Positions 10,167 through 19,233 of a stretch of 64,000 nucleotides of DNA are shown here, piece by piece (the first letter of the stretch is position 1; the number at the start of each line of letters is the position of its first letter). Position numbers and translations under genes: made by a program. The notes beneath the pieces were generated by a model that made no database searches, was not told the origin of the DNA, and saw only the letters and a list, made by a program, of their open reading frames with translations. The stretch is from contig NC_051089.1 in the NCBI RefSeq assembly GCF_901709675.1, forward strand, positions 18,536,008 to 18,600,007, written 5' to 3'. The stretch comes from Syngnathus acus (taxonomy: Eukaryota > Chordata > Actinopteri > Syngnathiformes > Syngnathidae).

Positions 10167-11155
10167 ACATCTCATAAGTTATTGTTGTCAGCAGCGCTTA
10201 AGGATTGTACTTTAAAGTGAATGTCTCAATTTACAACACTTGCCACTTTTCAGCTACCGTGTTTTTCCATGCATAATGCGCAAAATTTAACTAATTTATT
10301 GTCCTAAAATCTGGGGTGCGCATTATGCATGGCTACAACAATTTTTGAAGAAAATCTCCCTCGAAATAAAACTTGAAATCACACCTTTCTTCTTGTTTGT
10401 TGTCAATCGCGCATCGCATTCAACCATCCTGCCCAACACACTTAGTCAGTAAAATTCATAATTGACGACACATCGTTTGATGCGATGGTGCAATCCTTGA
10501 TGGTGTGTTATTGTCAAATATTGTTTGTTTTTTAATCTCCACCGCAAACCGGATATCATACGGAGGCTGCCATTACAGATGCGCAGAACGGATGCGCAAG
10601 ACACGTCAGCTATATAAAGAGCGAGAGTTCAGTTCTCTACCTAAATGCGTATTACAGGTAATATTTTATTTCACAACACTTTGCCTTGTTCCTTTCTTCT
10701 CTGCTGTTCACTTCAAACACGCTCCATACGAACACAATGCTCTCGTATCAGACGCTTGCTCGATCACCTGCTCGTTTGCTGTCACAATGTACCCTACACA
10801 AATCCGAAACATTTCTTCGCTATCGAGTTTGCTACCGCATGCGCAGTGATAATGACCGGCAGAATAACATCCGGTTGTTCCCAAAGATGATCTTTTTTCT
10901 GAACTAATTTTACGTTTACGGACTTAAGAGTCAAAATTTGAGTGCGTATTATACATGGGTACAGGCTTTTTTCCAGGATCGACATGCCATTTTTAGGGTG
11001 CGTATTATGCACGGAAAAACACGGTAGTATTTTTTTCATCCTTACGTTAGCTGGCATATGTCAGAATTAAAATGTAATTTTGCTTTTAATTCTAAGTCTC
11101 TCAAAATTGCTATATCCCTACTGCACCGAGATAAACTATTAACTATATCTTTAAA
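10167..11155. repeat. Dispersed repeat with a second copy at 11415-18400
   Basis: The segments 10167-10256 and 11025-11155 together match 11415-11447 plus 18207-18400, including AGTTATTGTTGTCAGCAGCG, TACTTTAAAGTGAATGTCTC and CTACTGCACCGAGATAAACT. The first copy is interrupted by the MITE at 10257-11024 and the second by the LINE at 11448-18205, so each serves as an empty-site reference for the other. Confidence 0.8.
10257..11024. mobile_element. TA-flanked MITE (CATGCATAATGCGC ends), 768 bp
   Basis: The terminal inverted repeats begin CCGTGTTTTTCCATGCATAA and end with the inverse form (TGCACGGAAAAACACGG). The element is flanked by TA at 10255-10256 and 11025-11026. The empty site at about 18279 (TTTTCAGCTAGATTTTT) shows a single TA, confirming a TA target duplication as in Tc1/mariner/pogo elements. 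The internal part has no transposase. A frame at 10737-10907 starts with an arginine-rich stretch. Confidence 0.9.
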
Positions 11156-11184
11156 AAACAAACAATAACAACAATAACAAACAA

Positions 11185-11234
11185 TGTATATGTATATATA
11201 CATGTATATATGTATATATATATATATACATTTA

Positions 11235-11271
<37 letters not shown>

Positions 11272-11275
11272 TTTT
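11185..11275. repeat. (TA)n / (TATG)n microsatellite
   Basis: Alternating TATATG and TATATA runs. Confidence 0.9.
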
Positions 11276-11539
11276 ATTTTTTATGTTACAGCTGCAGGTG
11301 TTGTGAAATACGCTCTATAAATAGTTGTATTTATTTATATTTGTATTTATTTGTAGCATTTTAAAATTAAAATTTGAGGGGATGTCTTATATTTGTCAAC
11401 TGTGGGCATGTGAAGCTCTCACAAGTTATTGTTGTCAGCAGCGCGTATGGATAATAATAATAATAATAATATATCAGTTTTGTATAGCGCTTTTCTAAGT
11501 ACTCAAAGCCGCTTTACATAGAAAAATTTACGCATAATC

Positions 11540-11612
11540 ACGCACACACACACACACGTGCACACACATGCACACACACACACACACGCACGCACGCACA
11601 CAGACACACACG
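11540..11612. repeat. (CA)n microsatellite
   Basis: A run of CA/CG dinucleotides within the LINE 3' UTR. Confidence 0.9.
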
Positions 11613-11617
11613 ATGAG

Positions 11618-13142
11618 TTAGGTGTCATATGCAGAGCTGAAGAGGTGGGTCTTGATATGGTGTTTGAAGGAGTGCAGGGAGTCAGCGTTACGAATGGTCA
11701 GGGGGAGAGAGTTCCATAGAGTGGGTGCACCAATGGCAAAGGCTCTATCCCCAATGGTCTGGTATTTGGTCAAGGTGGTGGGGATGAGGAGTTTGGCGTC
11801 AGTAGAGCGGAGTCGGCGGGTGGGCGTGTAGCGGTGCAGGAGGTCAGACAGGTGGGAGGTGGGCAAGGTTGTTTAGGGCCTTGTACGTAGTGAAAAGGAT
11901 CTTGAAATGTATCCGCTGTTTTATGGGAAGCCAGAGAAGTTGACGGAGGACAGGGGTGATTTGCTGTCTGGAGGGTGAGCGGGTGAGCAGTCGAGCAGCA
12001 GAGTTTTGAACATATTGTAATTTGTGAAGGACAGTTGAGGGGAGACCATACAGGGTGCTATTGCAGTAGTCCAGTCTGGATGTAATAAATGCATGAATTA
12101 ATGTCTCTGCCGCAGGGGTAGAAAGAAAGGGTCGAAGGCGTGCAATGTTTCGTAGATGAAAGAAGGATGTTTTGGTAACGTGGTTGATGAGTAGTTTGAA
12201 GGAGAGTGTGAGGTCCATATAAATTCCGAGGTTTCTGACTAGGGGGGAGGGAGTGACAGAGTGGCCGTCAATACAGAGTGTAAAGTTCTGGTCGGTAGGG
12301 AGACTGGATTTAGGACCAACAATGATGATCTTCGTTTTGTTACTGTTTAGTTTGAGAAAGTTTTGAGTCATCCAGTCTTTGACGTCTGTGAGGCAGCAAG
12401 GGAGGGTAGAGAGGATGGCAGGAGAGATGATTTTAGTGGTGATGTAGAGTTGTGTATCGTCAGCGTAACAGTGGAATTTGAGACCATGGTGGCGGATGAT
12501 GTGTCTAATGGGAAGCATGTACAGACTGAAGAGAATGGGTCCCAGAACTGATCCTTGAGGGACTCCGTGTGCAACAGGGGTGGTGTGGGATTTGTGTTGG
12601 TTGATGGTGATGTAGTGACATCTGTCAGGCAGGTAGGATTTGAACCAGGAGAGGGCGGTGTTGGTGATGCCGATGGATTCTAGGCGGTTGAGAAGAATGG
12701 AGTGGTTTACTGTGTCAAAGGCAGCACTGAGGTCAAGGAGGAGGAGGATGGTGAGAGAGCCAGAGTCAGAGGAAAGCAGGAGATCATTTGTGACTTTGAG
12801 TAGGGCCGTTTCAGTGCTGTGGTGTGTACGGAAACCAGATTGGAATGTTTCATACAGGTTATTTGAGAGGAGGTGGGTCTTGAGTTGAGTTGCGACGGCT
12901 CTTTCCAATAGTTTTGATAGAAATGTGAGATTAGAGATGGGTCTGTAGTTGTTGGGATCCTCAGGGTCAAGGCTGGGTTTTTTGAGGAGAGGAGTGATGG
13001 CTGGAAGCTCAAGAGGTGAGGGGACTGTGCCAGAGGCGAGGGAGGAATTGATGATGTCTATGATGAGTGGGGCAATGGGGGTGAGGCAGTCTTTGACGAG
13101 TTGAGATGGCATGGGGTCCAGAGGGGAGGTAGAGGATTTCAT
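11618..13142 (-). pseudogene. Reverse transcriptase of the old LINE (frameshifted)
   Basis: The 432-codon frame (11844-13142) holds RT motifs in order: NYRPISNLTFLSKLLERAVA, LLDLSAAFDTVNHSILLNRL, HGVPQGSVLGPILFSLYM and the catalytic YADD in CYADDTQLYITT. The C-terminal TLWNSLPLTIRNADSLHSFK region continues in another frame at 11618-11866, so one frameshift lies near 11850. The catalytic core is intact but the protein is interrupted upstream by the MITE. Confidence 0.85.
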
Positions 13143-13612
13143 GGTCGAGAGTATTTTGGAGAGGTCACCAGAAGTTATGGGGGAAAAGGTTGATAGCCGG
13201 GGGTCAGATGATGAAAAGAATGTGGGTTCAGGTTGTGGGGTAGTGGAGGGGGAGGATGCGAGCTGGTGGTAGATGTTTTCTATTTTAGAATTGAAAATGA
13301 CAAAAGCGTGTCACACTTCTCTGGGGTGAATGATGATGAAGTGTTGTCGTGGGGTTTGAGTACCGTTTTAATCCATGTATAATGCGCCCCCATGTATAAT
13401 ACGCACCCTAAAAATGGCATGTTGATGCTGGAAAAAAGCCTGTACCCATGTATAATACGCACCCAAATTTTGACTCCTACTTAACTTAGACTTAGACTTA
13501 GACAGAACTTTATTGTCATTTTGTCAACACTAGGTGTGTACAAAACGAAATTTCGTTGCATACGGCTTTCAACAATGTAGTGGTATTTCGGCTGGTTAAA
13601 AAAAGTGACATT

Positions 13613-16600
13613 CTATATAAAAATATGAAATAAGATAATTATAAAGTACAAAGTGCAGCAGTGATAAAGTATGTAAACAGTGCAGGAGACAAAAGCAGTA
13701 TTTACAAGTGTGCAGAGGAATGCTACGTTTGAATGTTCAACAGTCTGACGACAGCAGGGAAAAAAACTATTGCAGAACCTGGTGGACCTGCAGCGGATGC
13801 TGCGAAACCTCTTCCCAGAGGGCAGCAGGGAGAACAGTCCATGGTGGGGGTGTGATGGGTCACTGATAATATTACGGGCTCGGGACACGCAGCGCTGGGA
13901 TGACAAGTCCTGAATGGAGGGAAGGGGAGCCCCGATGATCCTCTCTGCTGTCCTCACCACTCTCCTCAGGTTCTTCCAATCGGAGGCGCTGCAACCTCCA
14001 CACCACACCGAGAGACAGCTTGTCAGAATGCTCTCTATGGTGCTTCGGTAGAACGTCCTCATGATGGGTGGGGGCAGGTGGGCTCTCCTCATCCTCCGCA
14101 GGAAGTACAAGCGCTTCTGTGCCCTCTTGACCAGTGTTGTGGTGTTCACAGTCCAGGTGAGGTCGTCTGTGATGTGGACTCCCAGGAATTTAGTGCTGCT
14201 GACCACCTCCACAGCTGAGCTGTTGATGATCAGTGGAGCGTGGTGAGGCTGGTTCTTCCTGAAGTCGACGATGATCTCCTTCGTCTTCTCCACATTCAGG
14301 ATCAGGCTATTTTCTCTGCACCAGCCCACCAACTGCTCCACCTCCTCTCTGTAGTCCAGGTCGTTGTTGTCCCTGATGAGGCCCACCACCGTTGTGTCGT
14401 CTGCAAACTTCACGATGTGATTGGTGGTGAACCTGGGGGCGCAGTCGTGTGTCATCAGGGTGAACAGCAGGGGGCTCAGGACGCAGCCCTGAGGGGAGCC
14501 TGTGCTGAGGGTGATGACATCTGAGGTGATCTGTCCGACCCGGACTGACTGAGGTCTGTTGGTGAGGAAGTCTAGCAGCCAGTTCCGAAGGGGGGTGCTG
14601 AAGCCCAGGTGTTCCAGTTTTTCCACCAGATGTTGTGGAATGATGGTGTTAAACGCTGAGCTGAAGTCCAGGAACAGCAACCGCACGTGGGTGTTCCTCT
14701 CCTCCAGGTGAGCCAGGCTCAGGTGAAGAACGGAGGAGATGGCATCCTCAGTGGAGCGGTTCTGCCGGTAGGCAAACTGGAACGGATCGAATGCTGGGGG
14801 GAGTCTGGAGACGATGTGATCTTTGAGCAGCCTTTCGAAGCACTTCATCATGATGGGAGTCAGTGCCACAGGTCTGTAGTCATTCCATGAGGTGATTTGA
14901 GGTTTCTTCGGCACCGGAATGATGGAGGCAGCCTTGAAGCACACTGGCACTTTGGCTTGGTCCAGCGAGATGTTAAAAATGTCTGTGATGACACCAGCCA
15001 GCTGGCCTGCACATTCCTTGAACACCCGCCCAGGTATGTTGTCGGGGCCTGGGGCCTTACGTGGGTTGACTCTTCTCAGAGTCTTCCACACGTCGGCTGA
15101 GTCAAGGCAGAGGGCCTCCTCTTCCTGGTGGGGAACAGTTTTAACTGCAGGAGTGCTGTTTAGTGCCTCAAAACGCCCAAAGAAGTTATTTAGACCATTT
15201 AGGAAGTCAGCATCAACCTCACCCACCGGGGGGGAGGGTAAGTTGTAGTCCGTGATCGCCCGTATGCCTTGCCACATACTCCTGGTGTTATTGGCGTCGT
15301 GGAAAAAATCCTGAATTTTCCGACTGTGGCTTCGCTTCGCTAGCCTGATGGCACGGTTCAAGTTGGCTCTCGCTGTCCTCAGTGCCTCCTTGTCGCCAGA
15401 CTTGAAGGCTGAGTTCCGTGCTCGTAGCGTATGACGTACATCCTCAGTCATCCAGGGTCGTTGGTTGGCTCGGGTGATGATGTTCTTAGTGGTGCTGACG
15501 TCCTCGGAGCATTTGTTGATGTAGGCTGACACAGTCATGGCGTACTCATCAATGTCGATCTGATTGTCATATGTTGCTGCTGATTTAAACATGTCCCAGT
15601 CAGAGCACTCAAAGCAGTCCTGGAGTGCCTCCATGGCCCCCTCAGACCACACCCTCACCTGCTTCACTGTGGGTTTTGCTCTGATCAGCAGGGGCCTGTA
15701 TGCAGGGGTTAGCATAACAGATAGGTGGTCTGAAGAGCCGAGGTGGGGGCGGGGGGCTGCTCTGAATGCATCCTTTATATTGGTGTAAACCAAGTCCAGA
15801 GTGTTCTCTCCCCGAGTTGGAAAATCCACGTGTTGGTAAAAATGAGGGAGAATAGTCTTCATGCTAGCCTGGTTGAAGTCCCCAGCAATGATGAAAACCC
15901 CTTCTGTGTGCGTGGATTGCAGCTCACTGATTGTCCGATAGAGAACCCTCATGGCCTCTTTAGTGTTAGCGCTAGGAGGCACGTACACAGCCGTGATGCT
16001 AACAACAGTAAACTCTCTGGGCAGGTAGAAGGGTCTGCAGTTAACAGTCAAAAGCTCGATGTCCGAAGAGCAGAAGCTGGCGACAGATCTAGCATTTTTG
16101 CACCAGTTGTTGTTGATGTAGACACACAGCCCACCTCCTCGGGATTTACCGCTTAGCTCGCTGTTTCTGTCGGCGCGGAATGTAGCGAGCCCCTCCAGGC
16201 TAACGGCATTGTCCGGCATTGATGAGTTCAGCCATGTCTCCGTCAGGATGAGAGCGCAGCAGTTTCTAACTTCCCTCTTTGAAGAGAGTTCCAGTTTTAG
16301 ATGGTCCATTTTATTATCCAGTGAGCGGACGTTGGAGAGGAAGATGGATGGAAGCGGCGGTTTGTAGGGGTTAGCTCTAAGCTTAGCCGTTAGCCCACCT
16401 CGACAGCCGCGCTTTCGCCGCCGGTCACACCGCCTACGCTTACTCCTCCTCCGGCGTGTGCTGCCCGGCGAGCCCGCTGCGTCGTGAGCTTCTGGGGCTA
16501 GCGCCCTAAGCACTCCGAGGCTACGCAAACAGACTAGGGTAGTTGTGGCTACGAGTCCGAAAACACTCGATGACCGTACCTCCAGCAGGCGCTGGCGATC

Positions 16601-16729
16601 ATACACTAATCTACTGGATGGATAAACTAAACTTTGTGTTGTTTGTAGTGTCCTAGGCGACATATTTTGTGAAAATCCTCGTCGATTGCTGAGACCCGTG
16701 GCGGCCGCGGCCAACTGGGGCGCCGCCAT
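13613..16729 (-). CDS. LINE ORF: APE endonuclease + reverse transcriptase (1038 aa)
   Basis: This is an uninterrupted 1038-codon frame. A basic N-terminal stretch (about 90-115, RRRRSKRRRCDRRRKRG) is followed by an APE-type endonuclease (about 125-360: IFLSNVRSLDNKMDHL, ALILTETWL, GGGLCVYIN, FIIAGDFNQAS, GSSDHLSVML). The RT (about 570-830) carries NDYRPVALTPIMMKCFERLL, LDFSSAFNTI, GSPQGCVLSPLLF and FADD at 775-778. The protein nicks target DNA and reverse-transcribes its own RNA at the nick. Length and motif content fit single-ORF fish LINEs of the CR1/L2 group; clade assignment needs a tree. The absence of stops suggests recent activity. Confidence 0.9.
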   Translation of the reverse strand: MAAPQLAAAATGLSNRRGFSQNMSPRTLQTTQSLVYPSSRLVYDRQRLLEVRSSSVFGLVATTTLVCLRSLGVLRALAPEAHDAAGSPGSTRRRRSKRRRCDRRRKRGCRGGLTAKLRANPYKPPLPSIFLSNVRSLDNKMDHLKLELSSKREVRNCCALILTETWLNSSMPDNAVSLEGLATFRADRNSELSGKSRGGGLCVYINNNWCKNARSVASFCSSDIELLTVNCRPFYLPREFTVVSITAVYVPPSANTKEAMRVLYRTISELQSTHTEGVFIIAGDFNQASMKTILPHFYQHVDFPTRGENTLDLVYTNIKDAFRAAPRPHLGSSDHLSVMLTPAYRPLLIRAKPTVKQVRVWSEGAMEALQDCFECSDWDMFKSAATYDNQIDIDEYAMTVSAYINKCSEDVSTTKNIITRANQRPWMTEDVRHTLRARNSAFKSGDKEALRTARANLNRAIRLAKRSHSRKIQDFFHDANNTRSMWQGIRAITDYNLPSPPVGEVDADFLNGLNNFFGRFEALNSTPAVKTVPHQEEEALCLDSADVWKTLRRVNPRKAPGPDNIPGRVFKECAGQLAGVITDIFNISLDQAKVPVCFKAASIIPVPKKPQITSWNDYRPVALTPIMMKCFERLLKDHIVSRLPPAFDPFQFAYRQNRSTEDAISSVLHLSLAHLEERNTHVRLLFLDFSSAFNTIIPQHLVEKLEHLGFSTPLRNWLLDFLTNRPQSVRVGQITSDVITLSTGSPQGCVLSPLLFTLMTHDCAPRFTTNHIVKFADDTTVVGLIRDNNDLDYREEVEQLVGWCRENSLILNVEKTKEIIVDFRKNQPHHAPLIINSSAVEVVSSTKFLGVHITDDLTWTVNTTTLVKRAQKRLYFLRRMRRAHLPPPIMRTFYRSTIESILTSCLSVWCGGCSASDWKNLRRVVRTAERIIGAPLPSIQDLSSQRCVSRARNIISDPSHPHHGLFSLLPSGKRFRSIRCRSTRFCNSFFPCCRQTVEHSNVAFLCTLVNTAFVSCTVYILYHCCTLYFIIILFHIFI

Positions 16730-16732
16730 CTT
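16722..16732 (-). promoter_or_regulatory. YY1-like site at the LINE 5' end
   Basis: The minus strand reads AAGATGGCGGC, the core of the YY1 consensus, overlapping the ORF start codon within about 20 bp of the element 5' end. Human L1 has a YY1 site at its 5' end that positions transcription start; a similar role here is inference. Confidence 0.4.
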
Positions 16733-18400
16733 GGAAAAAGTCCGTAAACGTAAAATTATTTCAGAAAAAAGATCATCTTTGGGAACAACCGGATGTTATT
16801 CTGCCGGTCAGTATCACTGCGCATGCGCTAGCAAACTCAATAGCGAAGAAATGTTTTGGATTTGTGTAGGGTACATTGTGACAGCAAACGAGCAGGTGAT
16901 CGAGCAAGCGTCTGATACGAGAGCATTATGTTCGTATGGAGCGTGTTTGAAGTGAACAGCAGAGAAGAAAGCAAGCGCATCTGTAATGGCGGCCTCCGTA
17001 TGATATCCAGATTAAAAAAAAAAAAGAAAAAAAAAAATTGTACCCATGTATAATGCGCACCCCAGATTTTAGGACAATAAATTAGTTAAATTTTGCGCAT
17101 TATACATGGAAAAAAACGGTAGTTTGTTTATGGGCGAAAACCGGGAACGTGGGCTTGAAGAACCAGAGTGGATGATGCCAGAGTAATAAGATGAGCAGGC
17201 TTTGTTAAGGGCTGATTTATAATGGTGCATGAGGTCTTTGTAAGTGAGGGCATGGACTGTGAGGCTGGTTTTCTTGCATAATCGTTCTAGATGTCGGAGT
17301 TGTTTCTTAAATTTATGGAGTTCTGGGTTGAACCAGGGTGTTGAGTGAGTAAAAGTGAATGTTTTGGTTTTCAGAGGAGCCACTGTGTTGAGGGAGGTAG
17401 ACAGAATGTTGTCGTAAGTGTTGACGAGGTCCGTGGGGGTTTCAGGGGGGGGTGAGGGCGGCAAGTGTGTCTGATATGCAGGTGGAGAGAGTGCCTGGGC
17501 AGATGGACTTGAGGTTGCGAAAGATGATTGTGCGGTTTTGTTTTGGTTCGGCTTTTGTTTTGAAGCCGTTGGGGAGGTGGTTGGGATTGTCAGGAGGTTG
17601 AAAAGTTTCACCTAGGACGAAATCTGATGATGTGGGTTGTTGCGATGACATAGGGCGAAGTGTGGAAGCCGGTGTGTGAGCTGCGATCAGCCCATAGTGT
17701 TGGAATACAGTTTTCAGTGTTAAAAGTGTAAATGAATATTCGACAAGAATCCGCGATGGATGTAGGGGAGTCGGCGTAAAAGGGCAAAGTCTCGCAGTGC
17801 GTTGACCAGCTCGCCGGAAGAAGGAAGCCCGGGAACGAACCGGTGAAGCTCGGCCGGCGTGTAATGGAGGACCATGACAGACGCTGAGAAGTGGCAGATG
17901 GTGAAGAAGGGTGAGCAGCAACAGCGGGGCCCCCGACGGCGGTGCGCCGGGCCTGGCCCTGGGGCCCGGCAGCCGCGGCAGCGCCGGCGATGTGGGGCCG
18001 CCAAGGCGCCCACCCGCGTCCAGGTAGTGTCGATGGCTCCTACGCCGAGCCCCACGACTCCGGCAAGTCCAGCCAACACACACAGACAACGCAGGGGTTT
18101 CTGAAGCTGTAGCATAGATAGGTGGAGGTTTTTCGGTGGGTAATCCGGTTTGAGATTGAGGTAGAGCGAGAAGCGGCAGCCAGGTGCGCCAGCGTCTTCA
18201 CGGATGCTCAGTCAAGGATAGTACTTTAAAGTGAATGTCTCATGGCCCAATTTACAACACTTGCCACTTTTCAGCTAGATTTTTTTTCATCCTTGTGTTA
18301 GCTGGCATGTCAGAATTAAAATGTAATTTTGCTCTTAATTCAAAGTCTTTCAAAATTGCTATATCTCTACTGCACCGAGATCAACTATTAACTATATCTT

Positions 18401-18424
18401 AAAAAAAAAAAAAAAAAAAAAAAA

Positions 18425-18502
<78 letters not shown>
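18401..18502. repeat. A-run / (TA)n / T-run palindrome
   Basis: About 33 nearly pure A, then (TA)n of about 34 bp, then about 33 T: a 102-bp near-perfect palindrome. It falls between the dispersed-repeat copy and the SINE head. Strand-slippage and assembly errors are likely here. Confidence 0.85.
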
Positions 18503-18505
<3 letters not shown>

Positions 18506-18811
18506 AGCTCAGTGTCCTAGTGGTAGAGTGTCCGACCTGAGACTGGAAGGTTGTGGGTTCAAACCCCGGCCGGGTCATACCAAAGACTATAAAAATGGGA
18601 CCCATTGCCTCCCTGCTTGGCACTCAGCATTAAGGGTTGGAATTGGGGGGGTTAGATCACCAACTGATTCCCGAGCGCGGCACCGCTGCTGCTCACTGCT
18701 CCCCTCTCCCCCAGGGGATGGATTAAAATCACATGGGGATGGGTTAAATGCAGAGGACAAATTTCACCACACCCAGATGTGTGTGTGACGATCATTGGGA
18801 CTTTAACTTTT
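18503..18811 (+). mobile_element. tRNA-derived SINE, copy 1
   Basis: A tRNA-like head (18503-18576) has an A-box-like TAGTGGTAGAGTG and a B box GGGTTCAAACC, followed by a conserved body (TTGCCTCCCTGCTTGGCACT, CCCCAGGGGATGGATTAAAA) and a tail GGGACTTTAACTTTT. RNA polymerase III would transcribe it. Two more copies lie at 43100-43419 (minus) and 61899-62220 (plus), with only a few differences, so the family has been active fairly recently. The head is not a functional tRNA. Confidence 0.9.
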
Positions 18812-18859
18812 ATATATATATATATACGCACACACACAGAAGAGAAGTTTAATTAAGGG

Positions 18860-19146
18860 CTATGCAAATCAACTTCACGTGTTTGAGTTGACTTGAGCCT
18901 TTTTTGTTCGAGTTCCAATTTCTACACAGTCTGACACGTTTCACTTATTGATTATTGATTGATAACTGAAAATGGAAGGAACGAATGAGAGTCATGAACG
19001 GCGTGTGTCACGCGTTTGATTTTCTTTGTAGCCTGACATGGCGGAATTCAACACTAGATGGCGGTACGTATGATAAGAGTAATGTGTTCGAGTTCTCCGT
19101 AAAGAAAGTGCAAAGAATATCTTCCGGTGAAGCTGTGGTACTAAAA
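18860..19146 (+). promoter_or_regulatory. mtch2: Putative mtch2 promoter / 5' UTR
   Basis: This is non-repetitive sequence between the SINE and the mtch2 start codon. I see no TATA box at a useful distance. The core ATGGCGG occurs at 19038-19044, 19058-19064 and over the start codon itself (19147-19153). Such YY1-like cores are frequent at housekeeping and mitochondrial gene starts. The transcription start cannot be placed from sequence alone. Confidence 0.4.
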
Positions 19147-19233
19147 ATGGCGGACACGTGCGGCCAAGTAATATTGGGATCCGGGCTTACTGTCCTATCT
19201 CATCCTTTGATGTACATAAAAGTGTTGGTTCAG
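19147..19233 (+). CDS. mtch2: mtch2 exon 1 (coding part)
   Basis: The start ATG sits in a good context (A at -3, G at +4). The 29 codons end in HPLMYIKVLVQ, the first carrier-type helix with a degenerate SLC25 motif (P-x-M-x-x-K where classical carriers have an acidic residue; MTCH2 is known to lack the classical signature). Donor site CAG|GTAAAA, phase 0. The frame is open upstream to 18985 but with no conservation I recognise, so this ATG is the likely start. Confidence 0.93.

Larger units (their letters stand above)
13477..16739 (-). mobile_element. Full-length LINE (CR1/L2-group), minus strand
   Basis: The borders come from the uninterrupted MITE copy (at about 10925), where AAATTTTGACTC is followed directly by the bases that here resume at 16740. 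The 3' tail is (GACTTA)n at 13484-13502. The 5' end, just before the ORF, reads CCAAGATGGCGGCG on the minus strand. The single ORF is intact (13613-16729). It is a young insertion relative to the MITE and LINE around it. Confidence 0.9.
13363..17119. mobile_element. Second copy of the CATGCATAATGCGC-type MITE, split by a LINE
   Basis: Ends CCGTTTTAATCCATGTATAA and (inverse) TACATGGAAAAAAACGG are flanked by TA at 13361-13362 and 17120-17121. Without the LINE the element is about 494 bp and matches the copy at 10257-11024 in reverse orientation (shared blocks CCGTAAACGTAAAATTA, GATCATCTTTGGGAACAACC). It sits inside the old LINE at 11448-18205. Confidence 0.9.
11448..18205 (-). mobile_element. 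Old LINE (Rex1/CR1-like), interrupted, minus strand
   Basis: The LINE starts (3' end) with an (ATT)n tail at 11448-11472 and its ORF reads right to left. RT lies at 11618-13142. Bases 13143-13362 plus 17122-17611 hold the linker between endonuclease and RT, and 17620-18180 an N-terminal/5' region. Bases 13363-17119 are an inserted MITE that itself holds another LINE. It is the same family as the intact copy at 32492-36290, but the APE endonuclease domain present there is missing here, so the copy carries an internal deletion. It interrupts the dispersed repeat described at 10167. Confidence 0.85.

Noticed and set aside
18503-18576. tRNA gene-like sequence with A and B boxes (also in the copies at 43100-43419 and 61899-62220)
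   Set aside because: It continues into a conserved SINE body and tail and occurs in three dispersed copies; the cloverleaf is imperfect. It is a SINE head, not a tRNA gene.
18985-19146. In-frame upstream extension of mtch2 exon 1 (54 more codons)
   Set aside because: MTCH2 proteins begin at the MAD residues; the extension has no recognisable conservation and is probably 5' UTR or promoter.
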